The translations under genes and the position numbers were made by a program. Shown here in pieces: positions 54,960 through 64,000 of a stretch of DNA of 64,000 nucleotides. The notes below the pieces were generated by a model, which worked only from the letters and a program-made list of their open reading frames with translations, made no database searches and was not told where the DNA came from. How positions within the stretch are numbered: the first letter of the stretch is position 1; each line of letters starts with the position of its first letter. Source of the stretch: Chrysoperla carnea (lineage: Eukaryota; Arthropoda; Insecta; Neuroptera; Chrysopidae); contig NC_058337.1 in the NCBI RefSeq assembly GCF_905475395.1, positions 129,725,960 to 129,789,959 of the forward strand. The letters run 5' to 3'.

Positions 54960-57900
54960 TTATGTATTAAAGACATTTTTATTTTTATGTTCACGATTTT
55001 TCGAATCAGAACGTCGTGATCGTTCTAATTTTTTATTTTCCGTACCCATATTTCTGAATCGTACAAAACCATTCTCGTCCACTAACATAGAATCACTTAA
55101 TTCATCATTATTTAAATTCACAATACGTTGTCCAGAACTTTTACCATAACTATGAACTTTTTGAGCACTATTTAATGTTTGTATACCATTACGAAATCCA
55201 GCATGTGAACTAGCACCTCCATGTATATCCATACCACCCGCATGCATACCACGTTTATTACCAAAATCATTAAGCGTACCAGATTTACGCATTGAGCGTC
55301 GTTCAAATGTACCAGAATTACCAGAACTGGAACTGTTTGAACGTTTATCGGATCGATTTAAATGTTTTGAACTATAACTGGAATTTGAACGTGAACTAGG
55401 ACGTTCAAAATTTGCTCGCTCATATTTTTGGAAACCATATTCAGCCCCGCTACTATTCCCACCTTGATGATCAACCGGTTCATTATAAACTCCTTGATCG
55501 TTATCGGGATTTGTAATATACGATCGTTTTTGTTGAATGTTCGAATGATACGAATTCACACTACATGCATCCGAATTATCTCCTCTATCAGCATGCGAAT
55601 TATATCTATCATATCCTCGCTTCGATTTACGTGTTAAACTTTCCAATTCTAGGTCGGGATTCTCGTAATGATCTTCATGATGTGATGTTTCGTCTAAATA
55701 ACGATTATCAAAACAGTTAATATCTTGGGACGAAGATAAATCGCCACGACTTGTATATTGACGATCAAAATTATGTACAGGAGCTGCGATTTTACTCCCT
55801 GAATTCCGTTCATAATTCGATCGTTCAAAATTATTCGCTTTATGTTCGAAATTATTCATATGATGACAATCGGGATAAGGATGTGGACGTTGATCAAAAT
55901 TATTCTTTGATCCTCGTTCGAAATTATTCACACCTCGTTCAAACGTCGAATCCGATGCTCCAACTGTGTTAGTTGTCACTGCATTACCCAAATTAGGTCG
56001 TCCAATTATCTCATTTGGTATACCATCCATGTTTCCTAACGGATAGTTATCATCATAGAGACTTTTCCCCGAACGAAGTGTAAAGTTATGGACATTTTGA
56101 TTTGTTTGACAAATCGCTGGATATATTTCATTATCGACCGTGGAATTCGAGTTCGCACACGGGAATAACGCAAAACCGGAGGAGATATTGTTATCAATAT
56201 TTTTCTCACGTATCGATAATTTTAAACTAACCACCCAACTCAATAATGCAATTATTGCGATTTCAATTAATCGTATTGAAAATTGAAAACCCCATGCTAA
56301 CCATTTAAATGGCGGTATATTTGAAAATCGTTCATGTATGTTTGTAAATATACCGTAAATTTGTAAAATAGACATTAATATGAACAACAATGCAACGGCG
56401 ATTGTTATATGTGTGGCATAACTTAAATTTTGTACACTTAATTCAGAGAAATTTTGTGATTTTTTGGACAAAACTTGTTTAATAATTTTATATAAATACA
56501 AATAACTAAATCCAAGTAATAAACATAATAAAACATAAATAAATTGGCAAACTAAACTTAAAATATTATTTTTCCCTAACAAATCAAAATTTTCCAATAA
56601 ATGTAGCGTAATACATAAAAATATATGTAAAAATGAAAATATTATAACAAATATTGGTTTCATTTTGAAATTTGTTTTATTTAACGTTCGTTTTAATAGA
56701 TAACATATTAACGTTGCAAATGCAATCGCTAATAAACTTAACGGTAAATTTAATAAAATGTCAGAGATAAATTTTGGAAACGTTAAATTTATATTATACG
56801 GATCATAGATTAAATAAAATATTCGAGATACACATATTGTTGTTAACAATAGATGTACAACAATAAAATAGCCTTGGTTGAATAAGTGTGTTAATTTATC
56901 GAAACGGATTATTTTATAAATTGAATATACCGCCAAAAGTGTATACAAGATGGCGGTTAAGTATACATGTAAATTCCAGCTTACATGCCACGTATAAAAA
57001 TTATCTCGGTTAGTTGCGTTAAAATACGTCGTTTTTGTCGAATAGATTTGAAAATTATTTTTATTTCGATTGATATTCGGTAAATTTTGGTACTCGTTTT
57101 CGATATTAATTGTCGTTTCATCCTCGGGGTCTGGGTTCGATATAACCGTACTTGTTGGATGTTGATTATCGATGTGTGAGGATTGTACGACGTCATCGCC
57201 TTTGAAAGTTATTTCCTCATCAATTATATCTTCGACAAATTTTGGCTTGGAAGTATTTTCATGTAACTTTTTTGTCGTTTCATGCGATTGAGATTGTGTT
57301 GGTGGATATCGTGTTACTACATTATGGTAATTTGTTTTTTCCGTTACTGTTCGTAAAAGTACGTCAGATATCGGATCTTTACGTCCATTTGACCCAGATA
57401 AAATACGACTAATACTTGGTATCATCGATTTTTGATCATACTCAAATTGTGACTCATTAATCGGGGTGTGCGGCGGTAAAAACTCCCCAAATTTATCGGT
57501 ATTTAAACTTGGCGTATTTAAAACTTTCTTTTTTCCATCACCCGAATTATTATACATTTTACGTGTTTCCAAACTTTCCCCTACTTTCCCACCGTTTGTT
57601 TTATTATGTGCCGGTGATGTTAAACCAATTTGTGGTAAGTCGGGACGAAAAGGAATTCGTTCTTGTCTCGGCATTATACTTGGTGGAGGTATTGGACGAC
57701 GATTTTGATAATTATTTGTACCCGAATTTGTACCTTTCAAAGTAGGTTTATCCGCAAATGGATTACCATATTCCGGTGGCAATGGAGGTGTGAAATGTGA
57801 TCGAGTTGGTGGAGAATAACTGGGGAAATCACCCCCAATACCAACCCCACCACCACGATGCATCGGTGGTGTTGGATTAATATTACGTAATAAATTATAA

Positions 57901-59102
57901 CTACTTTGAGTTGATGCAATTTTTCCGGAGTCTGTTTCTAGGAGACTACTTGGACGTCGAGTTTCCGGGTATGTTCGTATTGTTCCCGTATCACGTATAC
58001 GATCAATATCTCCATGTCCATAGACTTGTAAATTATGTTTTGCACGATCATTTGCATAACGATTTGGATTACTGTAATGTTTATTTGTATTCCCTTTCAA
58101 GATATCCGCATTCGGAGCGGATGTTGGAAGGACATGATCTTTTTCCAAATCATGTTCGTATGAAATCAAATCAGGATTATGATGATGTGATTTATGTTGA
58201 TGTCGCCGTTCTTTAACGATATCTCCATCGTCATCCTCCTCTTTGTTACGTTTCGGACCGATTTTTTCATTAAATGTTGGTATTACTTCATCAACACGTA
58301 ACCACTCGTTATTACCGCCATCACGATATTGGTAAGTGGTTAATATTGGTGTTGCAATTGTTGAAAAATGTGGTAATGACCAATTATCGGGTATCGAACG
58401 TTTTGTTGTCGATGAACCATATGCAACCTTGTTAAAAACAGCAGCTATTGATTGTTCAAAATTTAAATTTAAATCTTTTTGCTCCGCAGCTGCTACCATC
58501 AGATGACATGTTGTTCGTGTTAATATAACATTTAATATGCATACAATTAAAAATAATTTCAATAAAATTGATGGTATTGAAATATGTTTGAACAAATTGT
58601 TTATATATAATAATAATACTGTTAATTTATTTAAATAATTATTATAATTAACCAGATCTGGTCTTATTCTTCTTGTTGCAGTCTTATTATTATTTATAAA
58701 TTTTTGTTTTTGTTTATCAGATAAAATTGACAATTGAGTTGAATTATTAAAACTATCTAAAGATATGAAACAAAAATTCATTTGAGATTTAATAAAAGTA
58801 TTCTTATCCACTGTTTGGGACGATTTAGTAGTAGTTTTAGTATTTACATTTTGGACGAAATCAGTCTGTTTTTGTTGTAATTTCTTATGAAATCTATTTA
58901 TTTTTAAATATTTCCTATGCAAATTCGAATCAAAATATCTTTTTAATAAATATTTACAATTATTTTTTAGGTTAGGTCGTATTTTCATAACTTGTTTACA
59001 AGATTGCCAATAATTACATTTTCTCAATTTACAACGTTTTTTCTTAATAATTATACAATGTTTACGATATTTCTTATGATGCTGTAAACTACAAATCATC
59101 AT
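54960..59102 (-). CDS. PRRT3/PRRT4-like seven-transmembrane protein, single coding exon, 1380 aa
   Basis: One uninterrupted frame of 1380 codons. Residues 1-175 are basic and Cys/Asn-rich. A hydrophobic segment at about 178-200 (LLKLFLIVCILNVIL) could be a signal sequence or anchor. A low-complexity Pro/Asn/Gly-rich region follows to about 690. Seven hydrophobic helices lie at about 700-960, opening with FYTWHVSWNLHVYLTAILY and containing a GYFIVVHLLL...RIFYLIYDPY block. This WHVSWxxHVYL start and LxDPY block resemble the membrane domain of vertebrate proline-rich transmembrane proteins 3 and 4 (recalled family knowledge). The tail of about 420 residues is Ser/Asn/Arg-rich with repeated NNFER-like units. 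The function is unknown, and plasma membrane location is inferred. The upstream Met is retained because 180 open codons before the hydrophobic segment are unlikely by chance here. Confidence 0.82.
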   Translation of the reverse strand: MMICSLQHHKKYRKHCIIIKKKRCKLRKCNYWQSCKQVMKIRPNLKNNCKYLLKRYFDSNLHRKYLKINRFHKKLQQKQTDFVQNVNTKTTTKSSQTVDKNTFIKSQMNFCFISLDSFNNSTQLSILSDKQKQKFINNNKTATRRIRPDLVNYNNYLNKLTVLLLYINNLFKHISIPSILLKLFLIVCILNVILTRTTCHLMVAAAEQKDLNLNFEQSIAAVFNKVAYGSSTTKRSIPDNWSLPHFSTIATPILTTYQYRDGGNNEWLRVDEVIPTFNEKIGPKRNKEEDDDGDIVKERRHQHKSHHHNPDLISYEHDLEKDHVLPTSAPNADILKGNTNKHYSNPNRYANDRAKHNLQVYGHGDIDRIRDTGTIRTYPETRRPSSLLETDSGKIASTQSSYNLLRNINPTPPMHRGGGVGIGGDFPSYSPPTRSHFTPPLPPEYGNPFADKPTLKGTNSGTNNYQNRRPIPPPSIMPRQERIPFRPDLPQIGLTSPAHNKTNGGKVGESLETRKMYNNSGDGKKKVLNTPSLNTDKFGEFLPPHTPINESQFEYDQKSMIPSISRILSGSNGRKDPISDVLLRTVTEKTNYHNVVTRYPPTQSQSHETTKKLHENTSKPKFVEDIIDEEITFKGDDVVQSSHIDNQHPTSTVISNPDPEDETTINIENEYQNLPNINRNKNNFQIYSTKTTYFNATNRDNFYTWHVSWNLHVYLTAILYTLLAVYSIYKIIRFDKLTHLFNQGYFIVVHLLLTTICVSRIFYLIYDPYNINLTFPKFISDILLNLPLSLLAIAFATLICYLLKRTLNKTNFKMKPIFVIIFSFLHIFLCITLHLLENFDLLGKNNILSLVCQFIYVLLCLLLGFSYLYLYKIIKQVLSKKSQNFSELSVQNLSYATHITIAVALLFILMSILQIYGIFTNIHERFSNIPPFKWLAWGFQFSIRLIEIAIIALLSWVVSLKLSIREKNIDNNISSGFALFPCANSNSTVDNEIYPAICQTNQNVHNFTLRSGKSLYDDNYPLGNMDGIPNEIIGRPNLGNAVTTNTVGASDSTFERGVNNFERGSKNNFDQRPHPYPDCHHMNNFEHKANNFERSNYERNSGSKIAAPVHNFDRQYTSRGDLSSSQDINCFDNRYLDETSHHEDHYENPDLELESLTRKSKRGYDRYNSHADRGDNSDACSVNSYHSNIQQKRSYITNPDNDQGVYNEPVDHQGGNSSGAEYGFQKYERANFERPSSRSNSSYSSKHLNRSDKRSNSSSSGNSGTFERRSMRKSGTLNDFGNKRGMHAGGMDIHGGASSHAGFRNGIQTLNSAQKVHSYGKSSGQRIVNLNNDELSDSMLVDENGFVRFRNMGTENKKLERSRRSDSKNREHKNKNVFNT

Positions 59103-59345
59103 GATTTTTCGTAGTTTTATGCATTACTCTAAATTTTTCGTTTAAAAAAAATTTAAAAAATAAAATTTTCTTTTAAAATTATTTTTACATGTTTTCATGT
59201 AATTTTAATAAATCAAAATTAGTATGAGCTGCCTGAATTTAATGTTGAGTCTGCCTGGTTGATGATGGATGGGTTTGGGTGTATCTGGTTCATTCAATAA
59301 ACTTGGTAGGTGGTCTGATTAGCTGCAACTCTTCATTTTTTTTTC
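59103..59345 (-). other. 5' UTR part of the seven-helix gene, after a leader intron
   Basis: On the - strand a TTTTTGTTTTAG acceptor ends at 59346, followed by A9 and ATGAAGAGTTGCAGCTAA, a five-codon upstream open frame. This implies a 5' UTR intron and at least one leader exon further right that I did not locate. The small upstream frame may damp translation (inference). Confidence 0.45.
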
Positions 59346-59770
59346 TAAAACAAAAATAAGAAAACAAAAATGTTAATTTTGTTGTGTATATATTTTTTTT
59401 AAAACAATACTTGGAAGTTTTTGGATTCATAAGGATCGTTTTATTTGACATTGGATTTTTAGAAATATTTTGATTGTTTAAGAACTAGATGCAAATACAA
59501 AAAAAAAAAAGTAAATGCGAATAAAAATAAGATTGTTAAATATTTACAAGAGTTTGGAGACAAATTAAAATGTTGTCTGAAGACAATGTGCCTTTTTTAA
59601 CACAGTCAAATCAAAGTAATGTATTTTAATTTTTAATTATTCAGTATCGAAGTAATATACAGGGACTACTTCTTATTTCAATCAGTATGCTCATCAGTAA
59701 TTCCATATGTGACTGACACTACATTTAACTCAAAATCCGTTTTTATTTTGCGTCATACTATGAGTACCAT

Positions 59771-60110
59771 AGTAGAATTATACAAGGTATGCTCTTGCGC
59801 AGGTAAGAGTAGGATGGGGACATTCTCTCAGTCTCGGTAATCTCTCTAGCACGGTGTACCCAGTCACCGCCATATTGATTATTTCTTTACGTTCGAGCTG
59901 CCAAGTTGGTCAATGTTTTGTTTACATATTTGCAATTGTAAGGAACGATTTTTTCATTACTAAAATCAAGGATTGTTTATACAAACGTATCCACGTTTTT
60001 AACAACATTTGAATCAGGAAGCGGGAACAAGCTAAGATGGCGTCAACTGGTTAGGTGCGAGAACTGAACCAAAACTCGTCATCTATCGAACATACCTTGT
60101 CTAATTCTAC
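59771..60110. mobile_element. TA-flanked MITE, 340 bp
   Basis: The left end GTAGAATTATACAAGGTATG is matched by the inverted right end, GTAGAATTAGACAAGGTATG, with one difference in 20. TA occurs on both sides (59769-59770 and 60111-60112). No coding sequence. It lies within or near the presumed leader intron of the seven-helix gene. Confidence 0.82.
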
Positions 60111-60112
60111 TA

Positions 60113-61420
60113 TGATGAATACTATTATATTAACGGTTTTAGTTTTAGAACAGTTTTATGGTTGATTCTACATTTATCTCTTCGTAGTAAAAAATTTGCT
60201 CATAAAATTTTATGATATATGATTTATTTAACAAGATGTAAATGTGATCGACACTACATGCAAAAGGAAATCACGGTCGAGAGTGTTTTTAACTTCGAAT
60301 ATCTTCTTCTATGCAAGATTTATGATTTTAAATTGTATCTTTGCCCAAATTACATGAAAAGTTTTTTAGGAAAATGATAAAATAGAGAACTTTCGTGTAT
60401 TATAATCAAATTTATTAGAAAAATAAATTGTGATTGATGCTACAAAACAAGATGTAGCTGACACTACGTGCAAAGCAGCTCATTTGGTCTTAAACGATCA
60501 TAAGAAGGTCCAAGATAATCGAATTTGAAAATATACAAAATCGTTCGGAGCTAGATGCGTATGAAGGTTTCTATCAAATCTAATCAAAATTTAAAAAGGC
60601 TTGAACTAATGGTTTAGTCGAAATCTCATAAAAATAATAATACAAACAAAAAATTTTCGTGAAACGGAAATTACTAAAATCAGCGATGAGTGACAATTTT
60701 GCTTCGGAAAATAATAACAAATATTTAATTCATACTGATGAAGTATTGAAGAAAATTTGCATTCACTCATGAATGTTGTAATACTTTATGGAAATTGATC
60801 TAGGATTTAAAATAACCAAACAGCATAACAATAATTTAATCGTTGAATATTTAATATGAAAATATAAATCGAAGGAAACGATATTTGAAATTTTATAATA
60901 TAAATAAAATAAAAAAATATTTTTCGCAACATACAGGTCTAGAGTCGTGTGTAGTATTTGACAATCTTTCAATTTCAGAAAGACTGGAAATCTAAGAGAC
61001 TGTTACCTAACAACTTTTTTCTTTTTCATAATCAGGGACTTGTTTCCCAGAAAAATTTTTGATTCTGTGCCAAGCCTAAAACTGATGAATACTCATTAAG
61101 AACGATATTCAAATATTGAAATTTTGGTTAACTAAGTAATGTCATTCTAAATCCAACATGGCAAGACCACGAAAGATGGTGGATTAGTTATTTATTATGT
61201 ACTCCCATGGTATGGGTTTCCCATGGGATGGATATCAAATGAAAGGGTTTGGTGAGAAGAATACGAATAAAAAATGTAAATTGGATGACTGCTTTTTTGT
61301 GGCAAGAATTACCTGATTTTCCCATCGCTTCCACCATATTTGATATGCATCCTTTTTTTAATTTTACTTCAAAAGTTTAAATAAAATACTTTTTAAAAGA
61401 CAAGCTTTTTGCTAAAAAGA
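60113..61420. other. intergenic or leader-intron DNA, nothing recognised
   Basis: GAC/GAT-ACTAC words (GATCGACACTACATGC, GCTGACACTACGTGC) recur near 60248 and 60469 with TGACTGACACTACATTT at 59708. They could be remnants of a repeat, but no termini were found. A CCCATGG-rich palindrome sits at about 61203-61229. Confidence 0.4.
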
Positions 61421-61545
61421 GATGGGAAACAATCTTTGAATGCTTAACTTCTTCATTTTTTAAGCAATTATAATTTCACTTTCAAATTTTGCCATGGTAT
61501 CAAATATATTTTTATTATTTATGCGTAATATGGCAAATTCGACAT
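61421..61545 (+). repeat. dispersed repeat, copy 3 of 3
   Basis: GATGGGAAACAATCTTTGAA, CTTCTTCATTTTTTAA and TTTCACTTTCAAATTTTG match the copy at 724-925. Confidence 0.6.
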
Positions 61546-62094
61546 GAAAGAACTTGAAAGAGAAATCTCCGGCTATGAACTGTTCTGTAGAGAAAAACGT
61601 TGTTAGGCTCGACCTTGAATTCCTACCTCTTGAATTCCTAGCCATTCTGATATTACTTTCAAATACTATATCTGATCCTAGGCCTAAAACACACATACGT
61701 TGAATGATAAAATTTAAATGAAAGTTCACGACACTGGAATGATTGAATGAATTATAATAAATCGATTTTCCTTATGATATATTTTTCGACATTCTCTCTG
61801 CAACTATGCTATCGTATATATTTATAAAATGATACGAAAAATTGAAAAGTTATTAAATTATAAGAAAAATGTTTTTCCTATATAATAATAATAAAAACTT
61901 TTTAATGTTATATATAGAGAAAAAAAAAACAAACTTGGAGAGAGGAGTCAATCGAAAAAGATAGCACACGTTATGCTATTATAGGCCAAAATAATAAAAA
62001 TTAAATTCCCTTGTAATACTCTTTAAATCTTATTCGAACACAAAAAAAATGTATTTAAAAAAAAAAAGAAAGAATTTTGTATACACAAACACAC

Positions 62095-62425
62095 ATCACC
62101 TCCATATAGAGTTTAGCATGTTAAATAAATGTCTGTGGCATCGTAGAGCCTAAACGGATGAACCGATTTTGATTTTTTTTTGTTTGAAAGGTAATTTAAT
62201 CGAGAGTGTTCTTAGTTATGTTTCAAGTGAGAGTTTAGGATTTAGTACCCGAAACAACTAAAAATAGGCGATGATATTCAAAATCGGTTCAGTTTGGTGA
62301 AGGTTCTAAGGGAAAAGGTAATTTAATGGAGAATGTTCTTAAATACGTTTCAAGTGCGACCTTAGAATTCCGTACCCTAAAAATTTGGGTGGGGGTTTGT
62401 TGAATTTGGTAAATTTCACTTGTTA
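62095..62425 (+). repeat. CCCCCGAC-family dispersed repeat, internally duplicated
   Basis: Contains GTCTGTGGCATCGTAGAGCC, AAACGGATGAACCGATTTTG and a GAGAGTGTTCTTAGTTATGT block. The block AAAGGTAATTTAAT plus GA(G/A)A(G/A)TGTTCTTA occurs twice (about 62190 and 62313), so about 125 bp is duplicated. Ends near GGGTGGGGGTTTGTTGAATT. Confidence 0.65.
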
Positions 62426-62799
62426 TATAAATAATCTATTTAATCTTTTCTGTCGCCTCTTTGCAAGCTTCAGTATGGTTTTGAGTTAACATGCAGAAAT
62501 AGAGTAGGAAGAAATGCCTTCTTTTTGCTCGTAAATTCAAAATATTGACGGTTATCCGAAAGTTACCCTTCTTTTACAAGAAGCTCGGGTATATTCAATA
62601 CATATATAACAGCTAATCCTACTCTATGATAGCCGAGAAAGAGGCTCGGCGAAATTAGAAGAAGACAAAATGTTTCTCACATACTGACAAACACGCATCT
62701 TTCTGCGCAATTTTTGACAATTATTCATTATTTACTTACATTATAAGATTATATTTATTTACTATTCGACTAGCCTTTTAAAGGTTGCCCTTTTTGTGA
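62426..62799. other. intergenic DNA, nothing recognised
   Basis: Slightly less AT-rich, with no gene or repeat termini supported. Confidence 0.4.
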
Positions 62800-63056
62800 T
62801 ATTAGTCAAAGACTATAGGATAGACAAGAAGCAGAAGTATAATTATAAGTGACATCTGGAGTCTGAGGCGATCAACTATTAAGTTTGTAGGCCTTTGCGG
62901 GTATGGCTATTAAGTTTAACTACTTTGCGGGGGTGACTATTAACTATTAAGTTTGAAAGCCTGACTCGGTAGAGGCGCTGAAACTCGTATACTACGATTT
63001 TACATTAGCTCATATGGGCTGCTTCTCCTCTATCCTATGCTCTTTGATATTAGTAA
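62800..63056. mobile_element. foldback MITE-like element, about 0.25 kb
   Basis: TCAAAGACTATAGGATAGAC followed by AAGAAGCAG at about 62806-62834 is inverted as CTGCTTCTCC with TCTATCCTATGCTCTTTGA at about 63020-63050. Between them CTATTAAGTTT recurs three times. AAAGAGCATAGGA appears once more at about 63065. The exact ends are uncertain. Confidence 0.6.
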
Positions 63057-63820
63057 ATTTAGTACAAAGAGCATAGGAATTTAGTATTGTAGTTAAAAAA
63101 ACTATTTATCATTTTACAAAATCCCCACGTTCGAAGCCGCAGGCAATGTCAACCTGGTTGATATATAAGAGGTTAAATATATCTGCGGGTAGGTACATCT
63201 CTTTATTATAAAGTACGTTTTATAATCATTGTATAGAGGTTAAATGTATTTAAAAAAAACTGTTATGTAAGCAGTAAAACAATATAACCTAAAAAAATAC
63301 AACAACGAAAAAAAAAAACATACTAATAAAATACATATTATTTTCGGTATCGATAACATACATATACAATACAGTACAGTGACTACAATGTATTCAACTA
63401 AAGCCATACAATAACCGCAAATAAGGGCGAGTTACGAGGGTGGTAAATGAAGACTGAAAAAAACAATTCGCAAATGTTCTTTTAGTGTGAATTCTATTTG
63501 TATACGTATATTTTTAAAAGTCTAGGGTCCGGCGTAACATTTGATATGTTTTTTTAGAACGGCTGAAAATTTCTAGTGGCTGTTGTCAAGGTTTGGTCTA
63601 ACAACTTTTTCCTATACAAAAATTTTCATAGCCTTATCTTACAGGAACAGGATCACTGATTCTTTCTTGATGAGTTGTTCCTTGAGGTACAAAATAAACC
63701 TCATATGAGTGACGGGTCATAGGGACATTCCAGGAAATTTCCCTAAAAATCAGGTGAACCATTTGCGAACTGTAAGGTATTGCAAGATTATTATCCTTTC
63801 CAAGGACCCCTATATGTGAT
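63057..63820. other. intergenic DNA, no supported gene
   Basis: A 77-codon - strand frame at 63634-63867 has protein-like composition and a GTAAGA at its end, but no known domain and it overlaps a retroelement fragment. Confidence 0.4.
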
Positions 63821-63825
63821 ATTGC

Positions 63826-64000
63826 AGCGGCAATTACAGGAAACTTGTTGTGCGGCAAGCATGCCAAACGATTGAATCTAGCAGTATACTACGTCTACTG
63901 CAGAAGCTGATACAGTGAGGAGGAAGGAGAAATGATGATTCATCTCTTCTGCGACTGACCAGCTCTTGAATTGTTGGGAGGTAAGCATGCCAAACGCTTG
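63826..64000 (+). pseudogene. non-LTR retrotransposon C-terminal fragment, cut by the window end
   Basis: The + strand reads AAITGNLLCGKHAKRLNLAV then YYVYCRS, a stop, YSEEEGEMMIHLFCD, a stop, and PALELLG. The pattern TGxxxxxxHxxRLxLA...YCRxC...EEE...HLFCxCPAL is that of Jockey/R1/I-type ORF2. Both Cys-to-stop changes show decay. GGTAAGCATGCCAAACG recurs at 63979 and, as GGCAAGCATGCCAAACG, at 63852, hinting at a local duplication. Confidence 0.75.

Noticed and set aside
55428..58216. Several + strand open frames of 60-101 codons
   Set aside because: All are antisense shadows of the 1380-codon - strand gene and have Tyr/Ile/His-rich shadow composition.
63634..63867. 77-codon - strand frame ending at a GTAAGA
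   Set aside because: Faintly reminiscent of a conserved exon (VLGKDNN), but the rest matches nothing I know, and its upstream part is antisense to a retroelement fragment.

Overview
The window is strongly AT-rich eukaryotic DNA with short GT-AG introns (many of 60-90 bp), very long gene-poor tracts and many transposon remnants. The clearest gene is an arthropod-type CNOT4, with RING, RRM and CCCH sequence close to the insect orthologue. The (TTAGG)-like tails of LINE and SINE copies, TTAA-, TA- and 8-bp-flanked MITEs, and an insect-type TATA plus TCAGT promoter also fit an insect. I cannot fix the order from sequence alone. There is no bacterial, organellar or viral region.

Layout. Region 1-9.2 kb is a repeat field: two copies of a tRNA-derived SINE, a 2.5 kb element with long terminal inverted repeats, an hAT MITE and a palindromic TA-flanked MITE. 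Two exons on the + strand (9356-9515 and 10994-11066) look like the 3' end of a gene that begins outside the window. They are followed by about 6 kb of AT-rich DNA. Region 17-24 kb holds an internally deleted Tigger/pogo element that still encodes a transposase fragment, a 268-bp tandem array, an orphan TATA/Inr promoter with a splice donor, a second Tigger MITE, and an hAT remnant with a nested SINE.

Three genes lie on the - strand. CNOT4 (24570-35996) has nine coding exons that sum to an exact open frame of 1194 codons. A 12-exon gene (40287-44143) encodes a predicted 626-residue single-pass type I membrane protein whose family I do not recognise. A single-exon gene (54960-59102) encodes a 1380-residue seven-helix protein resembling PRRT3/PRRT4. 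Nothing suggests these genes form a pathway. CNOT4 is a CCR4-NOT ubiquitin ligase subunit acting on mRNA and stalled ribosomes, and the other two are predicted membrane proteins.

The rest is intergenic or intronic DNA dominated by decayed mobile elements: non-LTR retrotransposon 3' fragments at 28.1, 44.6, 49.4 and 63.8 kb, nested TTAA-flanked (piggyBac-type) elements at 47.7-48.7 kb, and several foldback elements. Exon borders were read by eye from splice consensus and frame continuity. They agree in phase throughout, but transcripts would be needed to confirm them.
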